From the NCBI GenBank assembly GCA_018881555.1, contig JACAXG010000125.1:1763758-1827757 (forward strand): a DNA stretch of 64,000 bases, in the 5' to 3' direction. Shown piece after piece: positions 48,480-59,904 of the stretch; the first letter of the stretch is position 1, and each line of letters starts with the position of its first letter. Both the position numbers and the translations under genes were made by a program. Below the pieces are notes generated by a model that searched no databases, was not told the origin of the DNA, and saw only the letters and a list, made by a program, of their open reading frames with translations. The DNA comes from Amblyornis subalaris. Lineage: Eukaryota; Chordata; Aves; Passeriformes; Ptilonorhynchidae.

Positions 48480-48740
48480 CGCTTTGACTTTTCCATTCTG
48501 CCTGGATGTTTAGGGAATTTACTGCTCATGAAAAAAAACCAGCCCCAACCCTTAAGCGTGAAAACACGCACAGAATGAATTATAGCAAAATCAATTAATA
48601 CTCACAGTATCTATTAAATATTGCACTCTGGAGCTTTGCAGGAGTACACTGCTGCTCTGATATGATCACGACATCATTAACATAATATAAAGAATCAAAA
48701 AATCAATAGCCTGCTGGAGCCCAAAATTAAGGCCGGGCAG
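48480..48740. promoter_or_regulatory. AT-rich single-copy block (candidate conserved element)
   Basis: AAAATCAATTAATACTC, TATGATCACGACATCATTA and AAAAAATCAATAGCC give clustered homeodomain/PBX-like sites with retained CpGs. There is no repeat match or open frame. Conservation is untested. Confidence 0.3.
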
Positions 48741-49230
48741 TGTTATACCGTATCTTTGAACATCTGAAATAGCAACTTGTCCCCGTCATGTACAGCCCAT
48801 TTGCAGATGAAACATCTCTCCCAAAGTGGATGAGAATTTGTTGGCCTGCCTGNCGCTCCTGCAGCTGCCCCTTTGGGATACTTGGCAGGAAGCTATCCCC
48901 CTTTTTCCAAGAGNGTGGACACAAACGGAGCAGAAAATCTGATCAGGGTTATATCGGAATAACCCTGGAGGGACTCCAGAGCAGGGACAGGGTCACTGCT
49001 TTGCTGGACAGACTGACACATCTCTGTAGGATGGGAACACGGACCAGGGGTNTTCTCCTGCTGACTTGAATTATGTTTTACAGTGGAGTTTCTTTTCCCT
49101 GAGTTGCCAGGTTAAGGACACTGCAACTCTTCTGTTTGCATTGGGAAAAAACCCAAAATAGAGGTAGGAGAGGCTTTTGGAAGAGCTACAAGAGATGTTT
49201 GGGCAAGAAGAGACTGGCATGGGTCTGCCA
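48741..49230. other. Intronic single-copy DNA
   Basis: Nothing recognised. Confidence 0.45.
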
Positions 49231-49476
49231 GAACCATAAATGGTTTGGGTTGGAAGGGACCATCCGGTGCCACCCCCTGCCATGGACAGAGACACCTTCC
49301 ACTATCCCAGGTTGCTCCAAGCCCCGTCCAACCTGGCCTTGGACACTTCCAGGGATGGGGCAGCCACAGCTTCCCTGGGAAATCTCTGCCAGGGCCTCAC
49401 CACCCTCACAATAAAGAATTTTTTCCCAATATCCAAGCTAAACCTGCCCCCTGTCAGTTTGAAGCCATTATTTGGT
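49231..49476 (-). mobile_element. CR1 3' end, type A
   Basis: Long, well preserved inverted copy: ATGGTTTGGGTTGGAAGGGA, GTTGCTCCAAGCCCCGTCCA and AATATCCAAGCTAAACCTGC up to TTGAAGCCATTATTTGG. Confidence 0.95.
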
Positions 49477-50469
49477 GGCAGGCGAACATCTCTATGTGTT
49501 TCTGAGGACAATTAGAGACATTCCAATGGGAGAAATCCTGTGGTCCTGGGCCACATATCATACAATTAGAGCAGGAATTAAAACAACTCCATGGAATGTT
49601 ATTAGGCACTGGAAGACAACTACTTGTGCTGCAAAGTTATTAGGATATAGTTTGGTTTGGGCCAGCTATCGCTCTTTTGAACAATTCCTGGACATGTTTG
49701 GGAATTAAATGGGTCAAGGAGGGTTTCCACAAGGTGTTTTGGAAGTTAATAGAGTTTAATAACGTGGCTGTGATCAGACCATGGCATTTGGCCCCGGGAT
49801 TAGAGAATATTTCCTGGTATTGTTCAGTGCACTAATGGGATGTTGCCACAGCTCCCAATTGCAGGGAGCCAGTAGGAGGAAAGTCCTGGAGGAAAGACAC
49901 ACGCTGTTAAGATAAGAGGCTAAAAATCAACATTTTTATGGAAGCATTTTCTCAAATGCAGGGCCAGGAANAGAGAAAATGTCTCAGTGCATTAGTTAAG
50001 AAAACAGAGTGTGAAAAGTTTGTGAGGAATAAGGAACCCTTTTCAAAGAGCGGGAGCCGACACAGGAAGGAATATATTTGTTGCCAGTTAAATAAAAAAT
50101 TAGGCAAGGAAAGGGTTTTGAAGGTTGAAACTCATTGTCTAAAGGTGAAGTCATAACAAGCCTTTATCTCTGAGAGGTGATTGGATTGGAGCTGGATAAA
50201 ATTCAGGTTAAAGCATCAAAAATCAATCCCAATGAATGTCCCTTTTAATCAGGGCACATGGAAATAGGCATTCAGACAGAATTAAATATATACTTGCTCC
50301 TGTGCTCAGTCTGCTTTAAATGGAGATGCTAATGGGATACACAGCCCGAAACCTCGATAAAGGGAAGCTCATTTATGGCATAAATCACCCAGGAACAATA
50401 GAGGAGGCCAAAACGATAAGGGAAGGGCTTTCATGTTAAAGAAAATGTAAAATCAAAGGAAGAAAATAA
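49477..50469. other. A-rich DNA, possibly the 5' part of the ancient LINE
   Basis: The A-rich, purine-rich plus strand resembles the neighbouring ancient element in composition, but no motif could be assigned. It may be more of the same LINE or unrelated intron. Confidence 0.3.
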
Positions 50470-52460
50470 GGTCAATCTGTGCACAAGTGACAANGTGTCC
50501 CTCGGGAAGGGCACAGTGTTAAGGCTGGTTTATTGACCACTTGAAGGNGGTGACAGCGACAGTGACACGCTGAGAGGAATACAAAAGGGTGGCAGGGCAG
50601 ACGATGTGGTAACGAGAGACTTGAAGTGGCCTCGTATGCACCGAGCGAATGTCACAGCGCTCGGAGCTCACACCCGTAAATGCACCAAAAGGGACACAAA
50701 TCCAGGCTCACTCCTGANTTCCTCCAAGGACGTGGTGCTATGGATGCGCTGCCCTGTGAGAGCGACCGCGTGGCGCTCAATTCAGCGTCCCGCAGGAGCN
50801 GAATAAAAGAAACAAATAAAAATTACAGCGGAGTTCAACTTCAAAGCGGGGACCACATAAAACCNGGCAGCTTGTTAAAAGGAGCAGACACAAGGCTGCG
50901 GTGCTTCACGGTATCCTGCATAAAAGCAGCGTAGAAGAGGCTTGTGGAGTTACAGGACCCATGAAAAAAGACCTAAAGACAGTAAAAGTGAATGAAAAAA
51001 AAATTAAAATGCCTACTTAAACGGCAAAGTCAAGGGACACTCTTTAAAACTAGAAGTTGCACTCAAAGGAAAAAAGAAAAAGAATAAAAAGATCACTGAC
51101 TCTGGGGTGTGAATTGCAAAACAATCATCAGGCAGCCCACATAGGAAACACATTGCTGAGCTCTTAAAAATGAATGATTAAAACTTAACGAGGTTCCCCC
51201 GGAAGTTTACTTTCGAAAGGGCACAAGCTGTGTGGAGTGGCTGCTGCTGAGGGCTCAGCAAAAAAAAATGCTTTTACAGCATAAAAGTGATATTCACTGA
51301 AAGATCTCGGGAAATTCTGGTGTGAAACCACCATGCTATTAAATCTGCTCCACACCTCGTTACTTGTGCTGGCCTTGACTCTGGAGGAGCTAAAGGTGGA
51401 AAACAGTTTTCTATGACCTGAAGGGTCCAAGAAGAGAAACGTGAACCACGAAATTTGAATCCAAGTTGTGGCTGCCCCATCCTTGGAAGTGTTCAAGGCC
51501 AGGCNGGCTGGAGCTTGGACCAACCTGGTCTAGTGGAAGGTGCCCATGGCAGAAAAGCTTGGAATTAGATCATCTCCNAGATCCCTTCCAACCCACCNTT
51601 CTGGGATTCTATGATGCTATAGAAATTATTTTTTTTTTTGCCATTAATTTGGTCGAGCCGTGGTGAAGAAGAGATTAATAAAAAAGCACCTGACACGCTG
51701 GGGGAGGGCAGTGGGTGTCACNAGTCAATTATTGCTCTTTAAATAAATCAAAGTCCATGTGATAGGGATGATGTGGTTGATACAAAGGAATTTGTGCTTT
51801 TCCCATAGCTGGGAATTTCAACTATGCCGTCATGGGACAGGAAGATGAGTCCTTTGATGGATTGGTAACCAGTTCAAAGCTGGGAAATAAAGGCCATGAA
51901 TAAAGGGTTATGATGGAGGGAGGGAATATCCGGGAGGGTCCCATGGGAATGTCTGCTGAGGGTGTTTGGTGTATTTATAAATGAGCTAAAAATGGGTGAA
52001 GAATGAAGCAGAAAAGGTAATTGGGGATATAGAGAGGTTTTCAGGCTTGTCAGGAGTACACAAGGAGAGATTGTGTGACTTGGCAATTTTCATCTTAAAA
52101 GAGAGATGACTGAGAGGGCTACAATGGATCCAGACAATCAGGAGTGTAATGAAGAAAGGGAANAGGGGATGATTACTCCCCATTTCTCATAACACAAGAA
52201 CTGGGGAACTTTATATGAGATTATCAAGCGGAATATTAAAACAAACAGAAGAAAGGACATTTTCATATAGTGTATCATTCATCTGGGCAACACTGAGAGG
52301 CATATTATGGAGCCTAGGAACACAACTGTCTGGAAAGCAATTAGACAAATTAATGAAAGAAAGATCTGTTGAGAGCTGTTCAATACAATGACATCAGTGC
52401 AGGCTCCAGGGCAGGCAGTCCCTTTGCCAGTGCTGGCTGGAAGCTGGGAGCTTAAACCAG
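50470..52460 (+). mobile_element. Ancient CR1/L3-type LINE: endonuclease, partial RT, C-terminus and 3' UTR
   Basis: Several ORF2 landmarks occur in order. At 50603-50632 the DNA reads DVVTRDLKWP, a decayed endonuclease VVMGDFNWP box. At 50758-50785 it reads ESDRVALN (family SDHVALEF). At 51010-51031 is the 'WLNGKV'-like linker. At 51840-52015 are WLVTSSK.. and FI(N)D-like reverse-transcriptase remnants. At 52105-52266 are TERA, the CATAACACAAGAACTGGGG segment and AAAACAAACAGAAG. At 52381-52460 is the old 3' UTR (CAATACAATGACATCAGTGC; GCTGGAAGCTGGGAG). The catalytic DD box and ~0.5 kb around 52020 appear deleted. A younger CR1 interrupts it at 51466-51615. Confidence 0.78.
51466..51615 (+). 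mobile_element. CR1 3' end, type A, nested in the ancient LINE
   Basis: GTGGCTGCCCCATCCTTGGA, CCAACCTGGTCTAGTGG and CCCTTCCAACCCACC end at TGGGATTCTATGATG. It sits inside the older element in the same orientation. Confidence 0.92.
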
Positions 52461-55400
52461 GGGAATTTTCACTTTATTATCTTTTTTTTTTGTTATTTTT
52501 TTCTGCTGTTGGAGTCGAAAAACGAGTGAGCGGTTCTACGGATGTTTGGGCTGAGCTGTTGCAGCCATTTCTATGTTTCTGCATTTTCAAGAGCCTTTCC
52601 AGCATCACTTTGCACATAAAACCCCCCTGATCTGTGGCCTTGCTGGTCCAGCACCCAGTCCTGCCCCAGTGCAGCTGATGCAGAGCCTGATGAGCACCTT
52701 GGCCGTGCCCATCCAGCCAGGACGAGGCTGGAAGCCCTTTGCAGTCATGGAGCCACCAAACTGCTCTTCACCCTGCCCAGGGTGCCTTGGAGGTGGCTTT
52801 GGCTCTGCTGTTGGCCTGGTTGGCTGCTCTGGCTCTTTGGGCTGGTGTTTGGCCATTTCCCTGGGCTGCCTGGAGCAGGAGCTCCTCTCCCATTCAGCCA
52901 CCCCGTGGCCCTGCTCCCAAACTCCATCTCCCTCTCAGCAGCTGTGGATTTTGTTGGATCTCAGTCCACACTGAATTGTGTTTGATTAGCTCAATAAATC
53001 CAGGAAGGGGAAGCCAAGACTGTTGCAGAAGCCTTTCAGCAGCAGCAGCGGGGAGTCCAAATCCCCATTAAAATGTGTGCTCAGCTCATCTCGGCTCACT
53101 CATTTTTGCTGTCTCCCTCCATCTCATCCTTTGTTTTCCTGCCTTTGATTGCAGCTGATGAAGTTTGGATCGGTGTTGTCATGGTGAGATTATTATGAAG
53201 TGGTCTTTTCCCTGCAGACCAGGCATCAGGATTCCTGCTTCCCNCTTAAAACTCTGCCCCACTGAGGCTCCGTGGGCAAATGTCGTTTCTCCCGTGGATC
53301 TCAGGTTCTGCATTCTGGGGAAAAGAAAAGGTGACTCCAAAGTTTTGCTTCCCCCAGGCATGCAGGGAGGACATGTGCTGGATTTATGGATTTCCTTTGG
53401 ATGTGTGATGGGGGCTGCTTTAAGGGTGGATTTTGAATGACAACTTTATCCCCTCATCTAAACGATTCCAGCGCGAGGTGTGTCAATGTCACAGCCACCA
53501 GCTGGTCTGAAATTCAACCTGCCAGTCACCGTGACAAGGTCGTGAGAGATAGGAGGGTGGAGAAATCCCTGAGCTGAGCTGCAGGCAGTCTTCTGGGAAT
53601 TGCTGCATGGATCCTGCTGGACCTGAGACTTAATCAGAGATCGGAGAAAACCCTGAATGGGTTTATGTGCCTGCTGGGAGCTCTGGGATGAGTTGGTGGG
53701 CACCTGCTCTGGAATAGAGGAAGAGTTATTTTAACAGGAGAAGTTTCTTGTGCCAAAGAAGGATCTGACTTGCTGCTGCTGCTGCTGCTGGCTCCTCTTT
53801 CCCAGCTACCTCCAGGCATTGACTCCTNGGTGCTGAGGATCCCTTTTCCTTGCATGTGGCAATTGCCAATGATCCGAGGGGGAAAGCAGGGAAAGAAATC
53901 CATAAAGGAAACTCAAACCCAGATTGAGCTGTGCTTGAAGGGATGGAGGGAAGCTGCAAGGGAAAAACCAACGTGGCAGCAGGATGGGAATAGTCAGGAA
54001 CTGCCTGAATCACCCAGCACCCCACAATCCCTCCAAGTGGAGGCACAGCCTTTCTTCCTGTGTGACAAGAAAAGCTCCTCAGCAGAGTGTGTGTCTCAAG
54101 ATGCATCACGATTCTTGCTTCAAAAGAATTAAGTTATTAAATATCTTTGGAGCTCTCTGAGTCTCTCTCCTGCCTCCACCCAGGTCTATAGATGTGTCAT
54201 TGCAAAGTGGAACTGTCACTCATCANATGAAAGGATTTCTCCTCTGAATTTTGTGTCTTGGGCCTAGGGAAGGAAGCAGGGCTCCCTGGGTCTGGCTCCN
54301 CATTCAGGTTCATCCCTGTCCTCTTTGGCAAGGCCATGGGCAGAAATNCCTGATGCTTTCCTTTAAACACCCNTGAAATCAGAGGGGAAAATTCAAGGTT
54401 ATTACAAAACCACAAGAAACAAAATTTGTATTTCAGGGGCTGTTTGAGACCAGAGGGTGGGATATTGCCGGGTGGGAAGAGGGATTTGCTTCTCACAAAG
54501 TGCTGGTCCAACTGCTGCTTCCTCAGAGCAGCCCCAGCAAATCACTCCGTGGGTGCTGCACATGCTTTAATGAGATATTGGATCACTGACCAGAAATGAG
54601 GCCCCCACACAGATCNGAGGTCAGCATCTCCCACCTGCTGGGCCTGAGCTGGCTGCTTCAGCACAGGCAGAAGGTCTGTACCTGCCCCTGACCTTCCTCT
54701 AATTATTTGGAATCCATACGATGGACCTCNCTGCACAAGGCAGCCAATGCCAGGTGTTAAATTAATAAGCTGAACCAGGTTTTCTGATCAGTGCTCTGGG
54801 CTGTTTGCCATTCCTTTTTCTCCTCAACATCTGATAGAATGACCCAGGGCTNTGGTCAAAAGTATTTTGTGATATTGATAGCGCTTTGCAAGTGGTGNGT
54901 ATTTTTCCTATTGGGTGAGAAAGTGAAGAAATAGGGGAAAACTGATCAAGACAGGGAATAAAGTACTCAGAAAGCTGATGCTGGAGGAGAACAGTTTGTA
55001 AAGGTGATCACAAGCATCTACTGGAGGTGTAGTGCTGGTCATTTGGAGTTCAGGTGAACTGAAAACACAAGGAGAAAAANTGTTGGAAAGATTTTAATCC
55101 CTACTGGCACCCATTCAGCCATGGGATGAGCAGGGACAAGTCCCAGCTACTATCCATGAGTCTGAATAAAATCCTATTTAACAGCAGGCTGAGCAGGAAC
55201 ATCTCACCATTATGGCCAAAAGTGCTAAAGCCACGTTCTGCAGGTAAAGGAATTAACAGGGGAGGGGAGGGAATGTCAGTGTGGGACAGGGATTCTGCAG
55301 AGTGGCTCCTTGGGAGTGAACTGGCAACAACCTGTCACCCGAGACTGCCACCAGGGAAATCCCTGACACACACTTTCATTTGCTTGTGGGGTACTTTTCC

Positions 55401-55771
55401 TAATAGACAAGGCAGCAACACATCAATAAGGGATGCACAAGGGGACTGGGGGGAGCCTGGAGGAGATGCCTGGAAAACACACAGAGCAGAGGGAGCCACT
55501 TGGGATGTACTTCCCACCCCCGGATTTTTGGGGTGAATAACTAAGGGGGGCCCATGGAGCTGCCACAGNCAGAACTGTTGGGCTGGGCCTCCTGTGTCAC
55601 TGATCTGCTGGTTTTATGGAGAGATTTCATGGCTGATTTTATGGCTGTGGTTGTTGGGGTTGGAAGGCTCTGGTGTGTTCAGAGTGGGCTTTGGAATGGC
55701 TTGGCCACCTCCTCCCTTCAAAGGAAGGTCCTGTTGCTCNCACTCTGCCCTCTCCCATGGAGACTTTCCTT
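52461..55771. other. Intronic single-copy DNA
   Basis: Apart from a T9 run near 52484 and the (CTG)n tract, nothing was recognised. Confidence 0.5.
53770..53791. repeat. (CTG)n microsatellite
   Basis: Six to seven uninterrupted CTG units, non-coding here. Confidence 0.9.
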
Positions 55772-55838
55772 TTGGACTCAGTGANCCTTGAGGGTCCCTT
55801 CCAACTCAGGATATTCTATGATTTTATNACTTTATGCT
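55772..55838 (+). mobile_element. CR1 3' tail fragment, type C
   Basis: CCTTGAGGGTCCCTTCCAAC and CAGGATATTCTATGATTTTA: only the last ~65 bp. Confidence 0.82.
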
Positions 55839-57718
55839 GCTTCTGGCAGCAACAGTTTGAGGTTGAACAGTTCAAGGCAAAGGATCNTCATCATGCACCT
55901 TATCCTCTGCTGCACAGTGGCTTTTTGGCATCAGGGCAGGGCAGAGAGGACAAAAACAATTCTTATCCCCACCTTGAGAAAGTAATAGTTGGTTAATGTC
56001 TCTAAAGTTCATGGATATCTCTGTTTCTTACATTGAGCAGCCTCCTTCTGATCACTGAAAGAGCAAACACAGAGATAACAGCATTTCTGCTGGGATGGAG
56101 AGGGGGGAATGTTCCCAGGTAAAAGGCTGGGAATGAACCAGATCTTCTGTCAGTCCATCCATCCATCCATCCATCCATCCATCCATCCATCCATCCACCC
56201 ATCCATCCATCCATTAATATCACACCTGTGTAATAACCCTGATTGCAGGAGACATCAATCTCCAGGCATCTCTCCAGTCCTTCCCATCAGAATAGAAACC
56301 CACCCAGAACACAGGCAGAGTTATTGGTGTTGCGTGGGTGCTCCAACAGATATTTTGTTGCACTTTCCATGGAGATTGCAAACCCCCAGCCATCCCAAGG
56401 CTGCATTTACTCCATCAGTTCTCGTGGCTCCTAATGCTGATGCTGTACAGTTTGGCAGCCTCCATTAGGAATGGTTTTTCCCATGATATTAACAGGCAGC
56501 GAAGCTTTGTGCTGATGGATAAAGCCCGGTGTAAAACCTGATTGGAATCAATCAGAGCAATTGTCTGGATGTGTGGTGGTTAATAGGAAATGTCCTGCAT
56601 GTTATTGGCTGGTTTGTGTAGCACAAGGATTAACTTGCTGCTGCCTTTTGTGGCTCACAGCCTCTCCTGAGCTGCTGGGGGAGGTGATGGATCTGTTGGG
56701 AAGCTCAGGAGTGTCGTGGAGCTTGGGGAGAGCCCTGCTCTTCATCTTTGTCCCTGTGACTGTTTTTGCCTTTATGTCCTTGGCTACCAACTGGGTAAAG
56801 GGCAACTGTCCACCTGTTCCATGATCAGACACTCTGGAGCTGAGCTGAAGCCTCTGTGGCTGCAGGAAGCAAGTGGACCATAGCACCTGGCACAGTTACA
56901 CAGAAACTGGGAGCAGCTTTGTTTTCCAGCTTCCTCTCCTTCTGGGAGAGGCTCAAAGCACATTNAGATCACAGCTTCCTCGTGGAAGCATCTTCCCAGC
57001 CTGGCAGCTGTGGGTGCAGCATCCTCTGGCCTGCAATCATTTCCCCAAATGCTTCCTGGGCAGTCTCTGGTTGTGGGGACTCATCTTTCTCCCTGCCACA
57101 AGGATTGGGCTTTTTTCCCCTCTGTTTTGGTGAATTTATCATTAGTAAGGTTGATAAATCCCCACAAAGCAGAGCAACATCACTTGTATCTCATGAGTAA
57201 GGGGCTGACTCTTGCCTGAGGTCACGAGTAGTGCCTTNAATTTAAATTCAGTGCTAGAAACTTCTGAATCCCGGGAAAGAGATCTTTCCTGCCAATAGCA
57301 GGAGAGGGAGAGCAGGACTTGGTCAGGAGAGGCCAGATCCCCTGGATGGCCAGAGCCCTGGGTACCACCTGAAGTGCAGCAGGCATCAGGGATCCTGATG
57401 AAAGAGCTTCCTAAGCGCTCCTTTCTTCCCTTGGTGAGTCGAATACTATTAACCTTTAAGGCAAAATTATATTTTGTGCCTCTGGGAAGCAGTAACATTT
57501 CGCAGAAGTGCACTGGGGAATCAGGTAAACAATTGTTAACTCTCTCCAGCCCCATTTCAAGGCCATATTGGGGCAGCTGCAAAGCCAGCCGAGCTGAGAA
57601 GGTCTCTGAGCTCAGAAACCCCTGAGATGGAAGGGTCTGCTCGAGATCCTCTATCCCTGACTCAGCCTAATGTCCCAATTTCTCACTCATCCGGTTGAAC
57701 CCACAGTCCTGCCTTAGA
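55839..57718. other. Intronic single-copy DNA
   Basis: Only the (ATCC)n tract was recognised. Confidence 0.5.
56154..56215. repeat. (ATCC)n microsatellite
   Basis: About 15 tetranucleotide units with one C interruption (ATCCACCC). Confidence 0.98.
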
Positions 57719-57822
57719 CTCACAGAATCCCAGAATGGTTTGGGTTGGAAGGGACCTTAGATATCATCCAGCTCCAACCTCCTGCCATGGGCAGGGACAC
57801 CTCCCACTAGACCGGGNTGGGA
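57719..57822 (-). mobile_element. CR1 3' tail, type A
   Basis: CTCACAGAATCCCAGAATGG, GGGTTGGAAGGGACCTTAGA and CCTGCCATGGGCAGGGACAC, breaking off after CCACTAGACCGGG. Confidence 0.92.
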
Positions 57823-58599
57823 CCAAAGGCTCTGAATTGTTATTTTGCCGTTTCCAAGGTCCACACAGATTCTGGGAAAGAGCTTGTCGTGGCTGAGGAT
57901 GTGGTTTCTGGAGAGCCAGGTCATGAGAAACCATTTATGAACCTGTGCTGATATCTCTGCCAACTGGGAACAAATCTGCTGTGCATCACTGCTGTTAAAT
58001 AAAGTTGTGCTGGCTCTGAATTAAATATCCAACTGTGCTCAGAAGATGCTTCACCCCACAGCTCTGACAGTGCAGAGGCTTTGACCAAGTCCTGTCCTGC
58101 CCTTGGGCAGTGTGTGGGATCACAGTCCACCAAAGAGATGGGAACATTTTGCTGTCAGGGTGAAACAGGCTGGTGTTGGCTGTGAGCTCCACCAAGCACT
58201 CGTGTGCTTTGCACGAGAGCTTCTGAACCTGTTGGACACTGGGATCCATTCCTGTGGGAGGGAAAAAACCCCAAAACAAACCCAAAGAGAACTCGAAAGT
58301 GAGGTCCTTCCTTAATTTCCTCCTTTNTCCTCCTGTCTCTTCCCCAGTGCATTACTCCAGCTCCACCCTCCCTTTGATCCAGTGCTCCCCACTGGACCTA
58401 CCCAACACCAGCACTGCAGGCTGGGCAGCCAGNGGTGGTGAGGGGGCTCTGAGCTGCTCGAGCCTTGGCAGGAGCCACAATCCCAGGACAAAGTCGACNC
58501 CTTGGGTGGAAAATTAAATCAGTGAGGCAGCAGGAGCCAGAAAGCCAAGGATGCAACGGCAGCGGGGCCGGATTCCAAATTGANATGTGTTTGCTGGGG
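57823..58599. other. Intronic single-copy DNA
   Basis: Nothing recognised. Confidence 0.5.
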
Positions 58600-58860
58600 A
58601 TTGGCCATCGGCTTGGGGAGTTATTATTTCCATTCCTCTAGTTATGAATTAATTTCTGGAGAACTTAATCACCCCCTCCCTTTTCCCCTCCACAACCCCC
58701 TCTCCTTTTCTCCTTCTAATTTTCCACTTGACTGGGGATTCCCTGACAGTGAAAATTCAGGCTTAGAGGAGGTCCATGCAAGCTGCTCCATTAGGCTGGA
58801 TAATCTCCTTGGAACCAGTGGCTTGGATAATAACACCTTCACCTCGTGCACAGCACCTGA
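58600..58860. other. Repeat-free stretch, possibly conserved
   Basis: TTATTATTTCCATTCCTCTA and GTTATGAATTAATTTC precede a C/T-rich stretch. No exon, repeat or clear signal was identified. Confidence 0.2.
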
Positions 58861-59052
58861 TCCAAATGACACTGAACACCCCGGGCTGTGGGCATGGATA
58901 CGCAGGAAAAGGGGAAAGGGCAGGGAAAGGGGTGGGTCAGAGCCTGCACGGAGCACCCTTTGTCTCCTGGATCTGCCAATCCACCCAGGCTCCCAAGGAC
59001 ACATCTCCAGTGTGAGGAAAACATCGGTCCAAGCCTTCTCCAGTGCTGGGAC

Positions 59053-59262
59053 ATCACAGAATCATAGAATAATATCCACATCCACTCATTTTTTGAACAC
59101 TCCCAGGGATGTTGACTCCACCGCTTTCCTGGGAAGCCTGTTCCAACGCTTAACCACTCTTTCAGTGAAGAAACTTTTCCTAATATCCAACCTGAACCTC
59201 TCCTGGTGCAACTTGAGGCCATTTCTTCTTATCCTATCGCTTATTGCCTGGGAAAAGAGACT
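59053..59262 (-). mobile_element. CR1 ORF2 C-terminus/3' UTR, type B, internally deleted
   Basis: The terminal repeats (CACAGAATCATAGAAT) jump straight to CACATCCACTC, so most of the 3' UTR between them is missing. GAACACTCCCAGGGATGTTG, TTCAGTGAAGAAACTTTTCC and TTGAGGCCATTTCTTCTTAT follow. Confidence 0.9.
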
Positions 59263-59604
59263 AAAAACTGNGAGATGCAGCTAAAAATCTGAGCTCTGTC
59301 ACCAGCCCACAGGATGGAGAGTTTGAATCCAGGATTCTGGATTGGGTGGTGATCCTGAAGGACTTCAAGCAGGACATTTTTGCCCTTTGAGTGCATAGTT
59401 GGACTCTTGTCCATCACAAATTATGATGTTGGGAGANGATGTCTCGGATGGGTGGATGAGAGNCAACATCATGAAACTGCACTTGAATTCCTACTTCCTT
59501 CAGCATTCCCAACCTTTTCCAACCATTTGCACACACTGGATCCCTGCTATCACAGCCTGTGTCGTAGCACTGCCACAGCCAGGAGGAATAACACCTTCCC
59601 ATGA
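59263..59604. other. Intronic DNA before the minisatellite
   Basis: A partial lead-in (TTCCCATGA) to the minisatellite unit lies just before 59605. Nothing else was seen. Confidence 0.5.
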
Positions 59605-59904
59605 GTCATTCCCATCACATCCCCCCATGCAGCCTGGCCATCCAGCTCACCCGGCATTCCCATGGTCATTCCCATCACATCCCCCCGTGCAGCCTGGCCA
59701 TCCAGCTCCCCCGGCATTCCCGTGGTCATTCCCATCACATCCCCCCGTGCAGCCTGGCCATCCAGCTCCCCCAGCATTCCCGTGGTCATTCCCATCACAT
59801 CCCCCCGTGCAGCCTGGCCATCCAGCTCCCCCAGCATTCCCGTGGTCATTCCCATCACATCCCCCAGTGCAGCCTGGCCATCCAGCTCCCCCGGCATTCC
59901 CAGA
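59605..59904. repeat. 60-bp minisatellite, five copies
   Basis: Five units of exactly 60 bp start at 59605, 59665, 59725, 59785 and 59845, each GTCATTCCCATCACATCCCC ... GCAGCCTGGCCATCCAGCTC ... GCATTCCC. Units differ by only a few substitutions, with the middle two nearly identical. Because 60 is divisible by 3, all frames stay open and give spurious 20-residue peptide repeats on both strands. There is no splice or start context, so it is not treated as coding. Confidence 0.97.

Noticed and set aside
58580..59284. 234-residue open frame on the plus strand
   Set aside because: Its second half is the antisense of a CR1 fragment and the first half has no recognisable domain or splice signals.
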